Shown in pieces: positions 1-8,500 of a stretch of 64,000 bases of DNA. Under the pieces are notes generated by a model. The model saw only the letters and a list, made by a program, of their open reading frames with translations, made no database searches and had not been told where the DNA came from. Numbering within the stretch: position 1 is the stretch's first letter; the number at the start of each line of letters is the position of its first letter. The position numbers and the translations under genes are program-made. The DNA comes from DATBSK01 sp964501785 (lineage in GTDB: Bacteria; Actinomycetota; Acidimicrobiia; IMCC26256; PALSA-555), in assembly GCA_964501785.1 (NCBI GenBank), contig CAZCUD010000018.1, forward strand, positions 15,657-79,656, read 5' to 3'.

Positions 1-462
1 ATCGCGTTCGGCCTCGACTCCGTCGCAGAGATCTTCGCCTCGTCGGTGGTCATCTGGCATCTCCGGAGCGCGCCGGAGCCCGCCAGGACGCGCCGCGCGC
101 TGCGTCTGGTGGCACTGGCCTTCTTCGTGCTCGCAGCCGTCTTGATCGCCGCCGGGGTGCGGAACCTCGTCATCGAGCATCGCCCCGACGACTCGCCCTG
201 GGGCATCGCGTACCTCGCGGTCACCGCGTGCGTGATGTTCGGCCTCGCAGTGGCGAAGCTCCGTACCAGCCGGGCGATCGACGATCATCCACTCGTGCAC
301 GAGGCCCGCGTGACGTTCCTCGACGGGACGCTGGCGGTCGCCATCCTGCTCGCGCTCGTCCTCAACGCGACGCTCGGATGGTGGTGGGCAGACTCGCTTG
401 CCGCGATCCTCGTCGGCGTGCTGGCGATCTCCGAGGGGATCGCGGCGCCGAAGCAGCACTGA
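1..462 (+). CDS. Cation transporter (CDF-like membrane protein), 5' truncated
   Basis: The reading frame is open from the first base of the window, so the N-terminus is missing; 153 residues remain. They form at least four hydrophobic segments (roughly residues 35-55, 70-85, 105-125 and 130-145) with the sequence GLDSVAEIFASSVVIWHL near the start. That stretch resembles the helix of cation-diffusion-facilitator and TMEM163-like proteins that carries a metal-site Asp and Glu. The family exports divalent cations across the cytoplasmic membrane. There is no cytosolic C-terminal metal domain, as in the short CDF-like group. The family call rests on pattern recognition of the helices. The substrate cannot be read from the sequence. 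Confidence 0.7.
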   Translation: MAFGLDSVAEIFASSVVIWHLRSAPEPARTRRALRLVALAFFVLAAVLIAAGVRNLVIEHRPDDSPWGIAYLAVTACVMFGLAVAKLRTSRAIDDHPLVHEARVTFLDGTLAVAILLALVLNATLGWWWADSLAAILVGVLAISEGIAAPKQH

Positions 463-576
463 CCTGCGGGGAGCCAGCACGACGAGGCGCACGGGTGCTG
501 ATGCCGGAGCTGCGCAGCTCGCCCGGCTGGTCAGGCGTACCGTGCCGTCTCCCGGTCGATTCGGTCGGCGCGACCG

Positions 577-849
577 TCAAGGAACATCGCCGCGGGCATC
601 CGGGTCAGAGGACGGGTCGGGCAATCCGAGCTCACGGCGAACGTCACCATCGATCGCTTGCAGCTCCTGTCGCCGGTACTCCGACTCGGGCACACTGACG
701 ATCCACCAGGAGAGACCGTAGAAGGCAGCGGTGACGACGTCCGTGGGGTAGTCGTTGGCGCGGCTTGTTCGGTCGCGCTGCTCGCGATCCCACACGAACC
801 TCCGCGCCAGCGTCATCGCCTCGCCGAAGGTGACTCGGCGCCGGTTCAC
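577..849 (-). CDS. Hypothetical 90-residue protein
   Basis: This is a GTG-started frame of 90 residues with balanced, protein-like composition: Trp, Tyr, Phe and acidic residues are well spread, unlike the Arg-rich shadow frames around it. No domain is recognised. It has no signal peptide or membrane segment and looks like a small soluble, mostly helical protein. It lies between the cation transporter end and the PPOX gene and points the same way as the latter, with about 70 bp between them. The start is uncertain, because no clear Shine-Dalgarno sequence precedes the GTG. It may be a species-specific gene, and its reality is only moderately supported. Confidence 0.45.
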   Translation of the reverse strand: MNRRRVTFGEAMTLARRFVWDREQRDRTSRANDYPTDVVTAAFYGLSWWIVSVPESEYRRQELQAIDGDVRRELGLPDPSSDPDARGDVP

Positions 850-919
850 CCGTGCCTCATGGTCCCGGCGCCGCGCTCGTGTGGTGGGCGCACGGGGTGT
901 CGTCGCATGACCCTCGGCC

Positions 920-1420
920 TCAGGAGGCTTCTCCCTCGGCCGACCACGTCAGGATGCCGCTGGCGTCGCCGGTCAGGAGTGCGGTGCCGGGCATGACGCG
1001 GAGGCGCCACGGGTCGAGGCGCAGCACCGCGAACTCGTCGCTCGTCGGCCCGCCCTTCCAGGCGGGGATGATCGCGGGGTCGTAGCCGACCGGCTCGGGC
1101 GCGTCCTTCAACGCCTGCCAGAGCCACTCGCGCCGCTCCAGGTCGAGGTCGAGCTCGGCCCGGCACTCGGCCGTGCACGTGTCGTGGGTCGGTGCCCAGT
1201 ACGTGACCGACGCGAACGGTGAGTGCTCGAGGTGCGCGCGCTTGACGGGAGTCGGTGCGGTGCCGACCCAGCCGACCACCTCGGTGCCGTCCCACTGCCA
1301 CAACGGATGCAGGATGCGGCTGCGGGGTCGGTCGTCAGGACCCACCGTGGCGACCGTCGCCCACACGATCCGGTGGGCCATCTCGACGAGCTCAGGTGCG
1401 ACCTGCGACAGCTCACCCAT
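920..1420 (-). CDS. Pyridoxamine 5'-phosphate oxidase family protein
   Basis: A 166-residue protein starting at MGELSQVAPE. The frame extends further upstream, but that part is Arg/Ser-rich shadow sequence. Residues about 15-110 carry the split-barrel flavin-binding pattern of the PPOX-like family: a conserved helix and strand with PRSRILHPLW, then a paired strand with GWVGTAPTPVKRAHLE. The C-terminal third has RLDPWRLRV, a strand typical of actinobacterial PPOX/FMN or F420 split-barrel proteins. Members bind FMN, F420 or haem and act on small molecules. The exact cofactor and substrate cannot be deduced. A small membrane-anchored gene sits 19 bp upstream on the same strand, so the two may be cotranscribed. 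Confidence 0.7.
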   Translation of the reverse strand: MGELSQVAPELVEMAHRIVWATVATVGPDDRPRSRILHPLWQWDGTEVVGWVGTAPTPVKRAHLEHSPFASVTYWAPTHDTCTAECRAELDLDLERREWLWQALKDAPEPVGYDPAIIPAWKGGPTSDEFAVLRLDPWRLRVMPGTALLTGDASGILTWSAEGEAS

Positions 1421-1439
1421 CGTCGGTTCGCCGCCGGCG

Positions 1440-1649
1440 TCAGTTCGGCGACGGGGGCACGACCGCGTCGGGGGGCGCAGTCGTGCGCTCGCGCAGCCGC
1501 TCGAGCCCCAGCTCGTAGGCCGCCTGCACCTTTGCGAGCGGGGTGTGCGCGACGAGCCCGCGCAGCTGCTCGTAGCGCTCTCGTCCTGCACGAGCACCGA
1601 GGTAGTAGCCCGCGGCGAACCCGACGATGAGACCCAGACGCAGCTTCAT
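1440..1649 (-). CDS. YtxH-like small membrane-anchored protein
   Basis: A 69-residue protein. It begins with a short hydrophobic glycine-rich helix (MKLRLGLIVGFAAGYYLGAR) followed by a charged amphipathic helix rich in Arg, Glu and Leu and a Pro-rich end. The helix with GxxxGYxLGxRAGRERY is typical of small actinobacterial YtxH-like proteins, which are often seen near envelope or stress genes. The function is unknown; it is probably a single-pass membrane protein with its tail in the cytoplasm. It diverges from the HTH gene starting at 1690, leaving about 40 bp that must hold both promoters. The stop is 19 bp upstream of the PPOX gene start. Confidence 0.6.
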   Translation of the reverse strand: MKLRLGLIVGFAAGYYLGARAGRERYEQLRGLVAHTPLAKVQAAYELGLERLRERTTAPPDAVVPPSPN

Positions 1650-1676
1650 GCCGACGATGGTGTCACACCCCCTCCA

Positions 1677-1682
1677 TAGCGT
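1677..1682 (+). promoter_or_regulatory. Leaderless -10 element TAGCGT for the HTH gene
   Basis: TAGCGT matches the TANNNT form of actinobacterial -10 boxes and lies exactly 7 nt before an in-frame GTG at 1690. That spacing would put the transcription start at or next to the start codon. This decides the start of the downstream gene, which could otherwise begin at ATG 1657 or 1627, inside or upstream of the promoter. No convincing -35 hexamer is seen. Confidence 0.45.
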
Positions 1683-1689
1683 CGAACTC

Positions 1690-2340
1690 GTGGGCTACCG
1701 CGGCAAGGTCCGAGAGCAACAGGAGGCGAAGCGCCTGCGCGCGGCTGGCCGCACGCTCCAACAGATCGCCGACGAGCTCGGAGTGTCGAAGTCGTCCGTG
1801 TCCCTCTGGGTCCGCGACGTCCCCTTCACCCCGTCCAAGCGCCGGTACGGGCCGCACGCGCGGTTCCATCCTTGGAAGGAGCGGCGTCTCAGGGAGATCG
1901 CCGAATGTGATCTCTTGGGCGCCGAACGAATCGGTGTGATGAGCGAGGAGGCTTTCTTCGTGGCGGGAGTTGCGCTGTACGCAGGCGAGGGCGCCAAGGC
2001 AGACCATTCAGTCATGTTCGCGAACACGGACGCTCGGATGATCGCCTTCTTCTGCGCGTGGTTGCGTCGATTCTTCGACTTCGATGAGTCGCGACTCCGA
2101 GTGCGCGTGTATCTGCACGAGGGCCTCGATCTCGACGCCGCCCAGACCTTCTGGTCCGAAGTGACTGCGATACCGCTCACGCAATTCGGCAAGGCTCATC
2201 GACCAAGCGCCAACCCCGGCATCAGCAAGACGAAGCATGAGAACGGGTGCTGCTACGTCTCGATCTCGTGTTCGCGAACCCATCGGCTCATCATGGGCGC
2301 GATGCGTGCCCTGCTATCGTCAGAAGCGATTCCGGGGTAG
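1690..2340 (+). CDS. HTH protein with homing-endonuclease-like domain, ends inside tRNA-Asn
   Basis: A 216-residue protein. Residues about 5-40 form a resolvase-type helix-turn-helix (LQQIADELGVSKSSVSLWVR). The rest resembles the one-motif LAGLIDADG-like domain found in actinobacterial HTH proteins: a helix with AGVALYAGEGAK, the FANTDARMIAFFCAWLRRFF segment, then a strand with RLRVRVYLHEGLD. A DNA-binding or cleavage role is therefore possible, but no nuclease activity can be proven. The GTG start is chosen because TAGCGT lies 7 nt upstream. The stop codon TAG (2338-2340) is formed by bases 8-10 of the tRNA-Asn gene, so the last codons share DNA with the tRNA. Base composition is slightly less GC-rich than its neighbours, which hints at transfer. 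Confidence 0.65.
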   Translation: MGYRGKVREQQEAKRLRAAGRTLQQIADELGVSKSSVSLWVRDVPFTPSKRRYGPHARFHPWKERRLREIAECDLLGAERIGVMSEEAFFVAGVALYAGEGAKADHSVMFANTDARMIAFFCAWLRRFFDFDESRLRVRVYLHEGLDLDAAQTFWSEVTAIPLTQFGKAHRPSANPGISKTKHENGCCYVSISCSRTHRLIMGAMRALLSSEAIPG

Positions 2341-2404
2341 TTCAATTGGCAGAACGACGGCCTGTTAAGCCGTATGCTTGCGGGTTCGAGTCCCGCCCCC
2401 GGAG
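2331..2404 (+). tRNA. tRNA-Asn (anticodon GTT)
   Basis: The full cloverleaf is readable. The acceptor stem TCCGGGG (2331-2337) pairs with CCCCGGA (2397-2403) and is followed by discriminator G. The D-arm is GTTC/GAAC-like, the anticodon stem is ACGGC/GCCGT with loop CTGTTAA, and the T-arm GCGGG-TTCGAGT-CCCGC is perfect. CCA is not encoded. The 5' end overlaps the stop codon of the HTH gene. The 3' end is 4 bp from the stop of the convergent dehydrogenase gene. Confidence 0.97.
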
Positions 2405-2407
2405 CTC

Positions 2408-3289
2408 CTACTCCCCGGCGAGCGCGCGCAGCACCTTCGTCAGCGACGAGAAGTCCTCTCGGCCGTACCCCGCCGCGCTCGCCGCACCGAGGACCTGACG
2501 CGCGAGCCCGGCCGTGAACAGCGGCGTCCCCGCGGACGAGGCGTGGTCGATCGCCAGGTCGAGGTCCTTGGCCATCAGGTCGGTCATGAAGCCAGGCTTC
2601 CAGTCGTTGGACGCGGGGCTGTCGGGCACCACGCCCTCGGCGGGGAGGCGTGTGCGCACCGCGACGCAGTCACCGGTCGCGTGGGTGAGCACCTCGTACA
2701 GATGCTCCATCTCCACGCCGGCGCGGGCCGCCATCACCGTTGCCTCGGCGGTCGCCAGCATCTGCGCCGCGTAGATGACCTGGTTGCACAGCTTCACGGT
2801 CTGCCCCATCCCCGGCCCGCCGACGTGGACGACGAGGCCGGCGAACGCGTCGAGCGCCGGACGCGCTGCATCCAACACCACCTGGTCGCCACCGACCATC
2901 AGCGTGAGCGTGCCGGCCTCGGCGCCCGCGGTGCCGCCCGAGAGCGGAGCCTCGAGATAGCGGCCGCCCGCGGCAGTCACCCGCTCGTGCTGCGCGCGCT
3001 CGACCTGGGGATCGATGGTCGACGTGTCGATCGCGATCTTCCCGTCGAGCGCCGGCAGCATCGCGTCCACGACCTCGACGACGTCGGGCGAGCTCGGCAC
3101 GCACAGGATCACGATCTCGCTCGCCTCGGCGACGCCCCGCGGTCCGTCGCCTTCGGTCGCTCCGAAGTCGACGGCGCGGGCGATCGGCTCCCGACTGCGG
3201 GATGCGACGGTCACGTCGTGACCCGCCTCCACGAGGTGGCGCGTCATCGGCAGCCCCATCGCGCCGAGTCCCACGAACCCGATCCGCAT
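2408..3289 (-). CDS. NAD(P)-dependent 3-hydroxyisobutyrate dehydrogenase-like oxidoreductase
   Basis: A 293-residue protein of the beta-hydroxyacid dehydrogenase family, close to the usual length of about 290-300. The start MRIGFVGLGAMGLPMTRHL gives the Rossmann GxGxMGxxM motif at the very N-terminus, so the longer upstream frame is rejected. The substrate motif appears as EAPLSGGTAGAEAGTL (consensus DAPVSGG, here with Glu first). The catalytic Lys lies in the segment GMGQTVKLCNQVI, and a later DLMAKDLDLA helix is typical. The family reduces or oxidises semialdehydes such as methylmalonate or tartronate semialdehyde. The exact substrate is not determinable. The gene is divergent from ridA, with 119 bp between starts. 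Confidence 0.88.
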   Translation of the reverse strand: MRIGFVGLGAMGLPMTRHLVEAGHDVTVASRSREPIARAVDFGATEGDGPRGVAEASEIVILCVPSSPDVVEVVDAMLPALDGKIAIDTSTIDPQVERAQHERVTAAGGRYLEAPLSGGTAGAEAGTLTLMVGGDQVVLDAARPALDAFAGLVVHVGGPGMGQTVKLCNQVIYAAQMLATAEATVMAARAGVEMEHLYEVLTHATGDCVAVRTRLPAEGVVPDSPASNDWKPGFMTDLMAKDLDLAIDHASSAGTPLFTAGLARQVLGAASAAGYGREDFSSLTKVLRALAGE

Positions 3290-3395
3290 CGGTGCGCCCA
3301 CCTTCCTCTGACCACGTTCCTCGTCGAGCGGTCCCGTCGGTGTCGTGACGCTACCGCCGTCGCGAAACAGCGCACCGGCCGCACGGGCCCGCGGA

Positions 3396-3401
3396 TAGGT
3401 T
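3396..3401 (+). promoter_or_regulatory. Leaderless -10 element TAGGTT for ridA-like gene
   Basis: TAGGTT fits TANNNT and is followed by exactly 7 nt and the ATG at 3409. There is no Shine-Dalgarno sequence before the ATG, which agrees with leaderless translation. Confidence 0.4.
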
Positions 3402-3408
3402 CGGCGAG

Positions 3409-3870
3409 ATGTTCGAGGCACGACTGACCGAGCTCGGGTGGAAGCTGCCGGGGCCGTTCCCGCCCCATGATCCGCTCGACCCGGTCGTCGTCCACGGTGG
3501 CACCGCACGCACGTCCGGGTGCCTCCCTCGCAACGCGGCGGGCGAGCTGCGCGCCACCGGCATCGTGGGGCGCGACGTCACGGTCGAGGAGGGCGTCGAG
3601 TGCGCCGCGCTGTGCGCGCAGAACGCGCTGTCGCTCCTGCGGGCCGAGCTCGGCTCGCTCGACGCGATCGAGCGGACGCTGACGATGACCGTATTCGTCG
3701 CGTGCGACGACTCGTTCACCGCGCAGCCGACGGTCGGCGACGGCGCCAGCAAGGTGCTCACCGACGTGTTCGGCGACGCCGGTCGCCACTCGCGCTCGGC
3801 GATCGGCGTCGCCGCGCTGCCGCGGGGTGGACCGGTCGAGATCGAGCTCACCGTCGCGCTCCGCGGTTGA
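3409..3870 (+). CDS. RidA family protein (YjgF/YER057c/UK114)
   Basis: A 153-residue protein of the longer RidA subgroup (about 150 residues rather than 128). Visible features are the strand with VHGGTARTSGCLPRN, the helix ECAALCAQNALSLLRAELGSLD and the strand RTLTMTVFVACDD. The C-terminal segment ends in GRHSRSAIGVAALPRGGPVEIE, where the Arg sits in the position that binds the carboxylate in active RidA proteins (consensus R-x-A-V-x-V-x-x-L-P). RidA hydrolyses reactive enamine/imine intermediates from PLP enzymes. The longer subgroup is often of unknown activity, so deaminase function is inferred only. It is followed at 36 bp by the YczE-like gene and could be cotranscribed. Confidence 0.85.
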   Translation: MFEARLTELGWKLPGPFPPHDPLDPVVVHGGTARTSGCLPRNAAGELRATGIVGRDVTVEEGVECAALCAQNALSLLRAELGSLDAIERTLTMTVFVACDDSFTAQPTVGDGASKVLTDVFGDAGRHSRSAIGVAALPRGGPVEIELTVALRG

Positions 3871-3906
3871 GAAGTCGCGCGGGTCGGTGCACGTGAGCGC
3901 TTCCTC

Positions 3907-4566
3907 ATGACGCCGGACGAGCTCGAGGTCCTGACGTTCCCGAGCCTCGTCGAGCTGCGCCGCCGCCTGCCCCGCCTCCTCGCGGGCGTCGTCATCCTGG
4001 GCTTCGGCATCGCGCTCACGCTCCAGGCCGAGCTCGGGGTGAGCCCGTACGACGTGCTCCACCAGGGCCTCTCCGACGTCACCGGCCTCTCGTTCGGTGC
4101 GGTCGTCGTGCTGCTGGGCCTGCTGATCCTCCTCATCTGGATCCCGCTCGGGCAGCGGATGGGGCTCGGGACGATCGTCAACACGCTGACCGTCGGGTGG
4201 GTGACCGACGCGGGGCTGCACCTGATCCCCGTCCCGACCGAGGACGCGCTGCGGTGGGTGATGCTGCTCGCCGGCATCGTCGTCACCGCGTTCGGGATGG
4301 CGCTGTACATCGGCGCGGGCCTCGGGCCCGGACCGCGTGACGGCCTGATGACCGGCATCGCGGCGAAGGGCCACCCGCTCTGGCTCGTCCGCACGCTGCT
4401 CGAGCTCCTGGCGCTCGGCATCGGATGGGCGCTCGGTGGGGACGTCGGCGTCGGCACGCTGCTCTTCGCGTTCGCGATCGGGCCGATCGGTCACTGGTTC
4501 CTCGCCCGTCTGCACCTCGGCGTGGGTGGCGCCGACCCCGATCCGCAGGCAACGGTGGGCGAGTGA
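3907..4566 (+). CDS. YczE/YitT-family membrane protein
   Basis: A 219-residue integral membrane protein with about five or six transmembrane helices. Diagnostic stretches are LGFGIALTLQAELGVSPYDVL, containing the conserved G(V/L)SPWDV-type motif, and later GMALYIGAGLGPGPRDGLM, a second half with the same GxGPxDxL pattern. This internal repeat is characteristic of the YczE/YyaS/YitT group. In Bacillus YczE affects lipopeptide production post-transcriptionally, but no general biochemical function is established. Only 10 bp separate its stop from the GTG of the Gfo/Idh/MocA gene, which suggests an operon. Confidence 0.85.
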   Translation: MTPDELEVLTFPSLVELRRRLPRLLAGVVILGFGIALTLQAELGVSPYDVLHQGLSDVTGLSFGAVVVLLGLLILLIWIPLGQRMGLGTIVNTLTVGWVTDAGLHLIPVPTEDALRWVMLLAGIVVTAFGMALYIGAGLGPGPRDGLMTGIAAKGHPLWLVRTLLELLALGIGWALGGDVGVGTLLFAFAIGPIGHWFLARLHLGVGGADPDPQATVGE

Positions 4567-4576
4567 GGGCGCTGCC

Positions 4577-5542
4577 GTGACGGTGCGGGTCGGGGTCGTC
4601 GGGACGGGCTTCGGCGCACGCGTCGTCGCCCCCGTCTTCGAGTCCACGCCGGGCTGCAAGGTCCTCGACGTCGTGTCGGCGCGGGACGACGCCGGCGTGG
4701 CCGGCCTGTGCGACCGCAACGACATCGACCTCCTGAGCGTGCACTCGCCCCCGTTCCTGCACGCGCCACACGTCCGGCGCGCGCTGGTGAACGGCGTCGC
4801 GGTGCTCTGCGACAAGCCGTTCGGGCTCGACGCGCTCGAGGCCGAGACGCTGCTCGCGGCCGCGGACGCGGCCGAGTGCCTGCACCTCGTCAACTTCGAG
4901 TTCCGTCACGACCCGGTCCGGGCCGAGGTCCGCCGGCTCGTCGGCGAGGGTGCGGTCGGGACCCCGCAGCACGTCAGCTGGACGCACTACAGCTCGGGCT
5001 CGGTGGCGCCCCTGCGCCCGCACGGCTGGCTGTTCGATCGCGCGAGCGGAGGCGGCTGGATCGGCGCCTGGGGATCACACGCGGTCGACATGCTCCGGTG
5101 GACGTTCGGCGAGATCGAGGACGCGCACGGGCTGCCACGCACCGTCGTGACGGAGCGGCCCGACGCCGACGGCACCCCCCGTCGCTGCGACGTGGAGGAC
5201 GGCTTCAGCGCCTGGCTGCGCACCTCGACCGGCGTGTCGGTCACGATCGACACGTCGTTCGCGGCGGCCGTCAATGTCGCGCCCCGCATCGTCGTGCTCG
5301 GAACGGAGGGCGTGCTGGAGTGCGTCGCCGACGCGCGCATCGTCGTCCGCCGGGGATCCGAGCGGGACGAGCACGATCGCCCCCCGTCGGCGGGTGATCC
5401 CCACCTCGTGCCGATGCAGCGGTGGGCCGAGGTCGTGCGCGACGCCGTCGAGGAGGGCATCGCTCCGGCGGGCATCCCGACCTTCGCCGACGGCCTCGCC
5501 TGCGCGCGGGTGCTCGACGCCATCGGGCGCGGCGCAGGCTGA
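4577..5542 (+). CDS. Gfo/Idh/MocA family oxidoreductase
   Basis: A 321-residue NAD(P)-dependent sugar or inositol-type oxidoreductase. The GTG at 4577 gives VTVRVGVVGTGFGARVVAPV, with the N-terminal Rossmann GxGxxA-type motif at residues 7-13. The family motif E-K-P appears as CDKPFGLDALEAE. The C-terminal half has SGGGWIGAWGSHAVDMLRW, the conserved H-x-x-D motif whose His and Asp take part in catalysis (the usual form is GGGxxxDxGxHxxD). The length is near the family norm. The substrate cannot be predicted. The frame runs further upstream into the YczE gene, but the Rossmann motif fixes the start. The gene converges with the large cyclase gene, with 29 bp between stops. Confidence 0.87.
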   Translation: MTVRVGVVGTGFGARVVAPVFESTPGCKVLDVVSARDDAGVAGLCDRNDIDLLSVHSPPFLHAPHVRRALVNGVAVLCDKPFGLDALEAETLLAAADAAECLHLVNFEFRHDPVRAEVRRLVGEGAVGTPQHVSWTHYSSGSVAPLRPHGWLFDRASGGGWIGAWGSHAVDMLRWTFGEIEDAHGLPRTVVTERPDADGTPRRCDVEDGFSAWLRTSTGVSVTIDTSFAAAVNVAPRIVVLGTEGVLECVADARIVVRRGSERDEHDRPPSAGDPHLVPMQRWAEVVRDAVEEGIAPAGIPTFADGLACARVLDAIGRGAG

Positions 5543-5571
5543 TCGGGTCGGTTGGGAGGCCGCGGTCCCGA

Positions 5572-8500
5572 TCAGCGGGGTGCGGTGCCGGCCGCGAGCG
5601 CGAACACCGTGCTCCAGCCCGAGAGCGCTGCGCCGATCGCCTCCATCCGCGCGTTGGCCTCGCGCTCGGCGTCGGCCGTGTCGTCCCGCTCGAGGGCGCG
5701 CCACGCGTGGAACCGTGCGAGCTGCACGATCGCCTGGTCGAGGCGTGACTCCGTGGCGTCGATCGTGGCGACCAGCGCATCGAAGGACGCCGCGGCCGTC
5801 GGGTCGCGTCGCTGGACGTGCGCGAACGCCTCGGCGAGCCCGAGCTGGAACCGATCGAGGTAGGTGCCGTTGTCGAGCGAGCGCGCGACGAGCTCGTCGA
5901 CCTCCTCGAGCCGACCCGCGGCGACCAGCGCGAGCGCCAGCGCGGCGGCGTCGGCGAAGCCCGCCTTCCCGCCGCGGTCGAGCCGACTCAGGTGCGACAC
6001 GGCTTCGTCGACCCGGCCGGCCTGGAGCAGTGCGAGCCCGAGCGCCCGCACGGCCTCGGTGCCGAGCGTGCGGTCGTCGAGCCCTTCGCGTCCGGCGACG
6101 TGCAACGCGCTGGGCAGCGCCTCGGGATCACCGACGTGCACGAGCACGTGCACTCGCAGGATGTCGATGGGGAGCCCGGCCATGCCGATCGCCTCGCCGG
6201 CGTTCAGCCGGTCGATCGCGCTCTCGATCTCGCCGCACGCGGCCTGAGCGCGCACTTCGATGCCGGTCGCCTGCCCGATCGCCCACGGATCGCCGAGTGC
6301 TCGGAAGCGACCCACTGCCTGGCGGGCGCGCTCGAACGCCTGCGACGCGTCGCCGCGCCAGAGCGCGACGTTGCCGAGGAGCATCTCGAGCAGCCCCGCG
6401 ACGTAGCGATCGCCACGGGCCTCCGACTCGGGCAGCTGCTCGAGCGCCAGCTTCTCGGCCTCGTCGAGTCGCCCCTGCATGAACCGGACCCAGGCGAGCA
6501 GGGCGGACGCGAACGAGCGCCCACCCCAGTCGCCGAGGTCGTCGAAGGTGGCCATCGCCGCCTGGAGGTGCTCGTCGGCCCGGTCGGACTCGCCCTGGAA
6601 GAACGCGGTCGTCGCGAGGTTGCCGAGCGCCCACGCCTCGCCCCGTCGGTCGCCGAGCCGGCGGTACACCGCGAGCGCCTCACCGAAGTCGTCGCCCGCG
6701 CGCTGCAGGTCGCCGGTGAACATGAACGTGCGTCCCCGGGCCCGCAGGGCGGTCGCGAGGCCGTGCTCGTCGCCGATCGTGCGCCAGAGGTCGAGCGCCT
6801 CGTCGACGGTCGCGAACGACGCCGGGTAGTCGCCCTCCATCTGCTTGACCTCGGCCAGCACCGTGAGCGCCCGGGCCCGATAGTGCGACTCGGGCGGTGC
6901 CTCCTCGAGGACGTCGTCGATGTCGGCCGCGGCCGCCGCGAGGTCGCGGTACTCGGCATGGGCCTGCGCCCTGCCGAGCTGCACCTGCCACCGCAGCTCG
7001 TCGTCGACGTCGGAGGGCAGCATGCGGAAGCATTGGTCGTAGAGACGGGCGGCGCTGCGCCAGAGCTCGGCCGCGTTGGCCCGGCTCGCGGCTTGCAGGA
7101 GCACCTCGAGCGCGCGGTCGGTGAACCCGACCGGGACCCCCTGCACGGGCCCGAGCTCGGCGACGAGCTCGGCCACGGTGCCGTAGTGGTACGCGGCCCG
7201 TTCCGCGTAGGCGCCGTCGGACTCCGCGCCGAGCCACTCGGCGAGCGTCGCGTGGCGCCGGGCCCGCTCGGCCTTGGCGAGCGTGCCGTAGGCGACCGTG
7301 CGCACGACCTCGGACGGGAAGTGGAACTCGTCGTCGTCGAGGGCGATCAGCTCCCGCCCGTCGAGCGCGAGAAGCGCCTCGCGCACGTCGATCGTGTCGC
7401 CGCGCGCGTCGACGAGCACCCGGACGGAGTCGACGCTGCCGGAAGCGCCGACCACCGCGCAGTCCTCGAGCACGGCGCGCTCGGCCGGGCCGAGCGCGTC
7501 GAGCCGCGCGGCGACGAGGCCGCGCAGCGTCGCGGGGAGCTTGCCCGCCTTCAGGATGGTCGGGGCCGCGTCGGGCCCGCTCTCACGGAGCAGCGCGGCG
7601 AGCTCCTCGACGAAGAACGGGTTCCCGCCGGATCGGTCTCGCAGGAGCGTGACCAGCTTGGGATCGACGTCGGAACCGAGCAGCTCGCTCGCCAGTGCTG
7701 CCACCGCGTCGTCGTCGAGGGGGTCGAGGTTGAGCAGCGTGAAGTTGTGGCGCCCCCGGGACGGAGTCCAACGCTCCAGGAGCTCGGGACGAGCCGAGGC
7801 GAGCAGGGTGAAGGGGAGCGCGCGCATCCCCTCGACGATGCGCTCGAGCACCTCGAGGACGACGTCGTCGGCCCAGTGCAGGTCGGCGACCGCGACGACG
7901 AGCGGTTGCGATCGCGCGATCGCGCTCAGCAGCTGCTGGGTCGCCAGCGCCGCGTCCTCACGGGCGCGGGCGGGCTCGACGTCGGTCATCGCCTCGGGGT
8001 GCCCGAGGAGGTAGAGGAGGCCTCGCGTGGTGCGCTCGACCTCGGTCTCGTCGGCCGGGTGGTCGCTCGCGCCGATCGCGCGCACGACGGCCTCGCGCAC
8101 GGAGGTGGGGGGATCGTCGGGGAGGATCGAGCAGCAGTTCCTGATCAGCTCGGCGATCGGGTACCAGACCTCTTCGCCATAGGGCACGCAGTGCGTGCGC
8201 AGGACGCGTGCGTCGCGGCACTCCTCGGCCTCGCGGACGATCTCGCCGATGAGCCGGCTCTTGCCGACGCCCGCATCGGCCGACACCACGACGAAGTGCG
8301 CGCGCCGTCGCAGCTGCGCCGCGTCGAGGACGCCGCGCAGCATCGCGAGCTCGGCATCCCGTCCGACGATCGGTGTGCGGGCTCGCCGCCGGCGACCAGG
8401 GGGAGCGAGCGTGGCCATCGCGTGCCACGCCTCGACCGGCTCACCTCGTCCCTTCACCTGACGGGCGCCGAGCGACTCGTAGGTGATGATCTCCTGGGTG

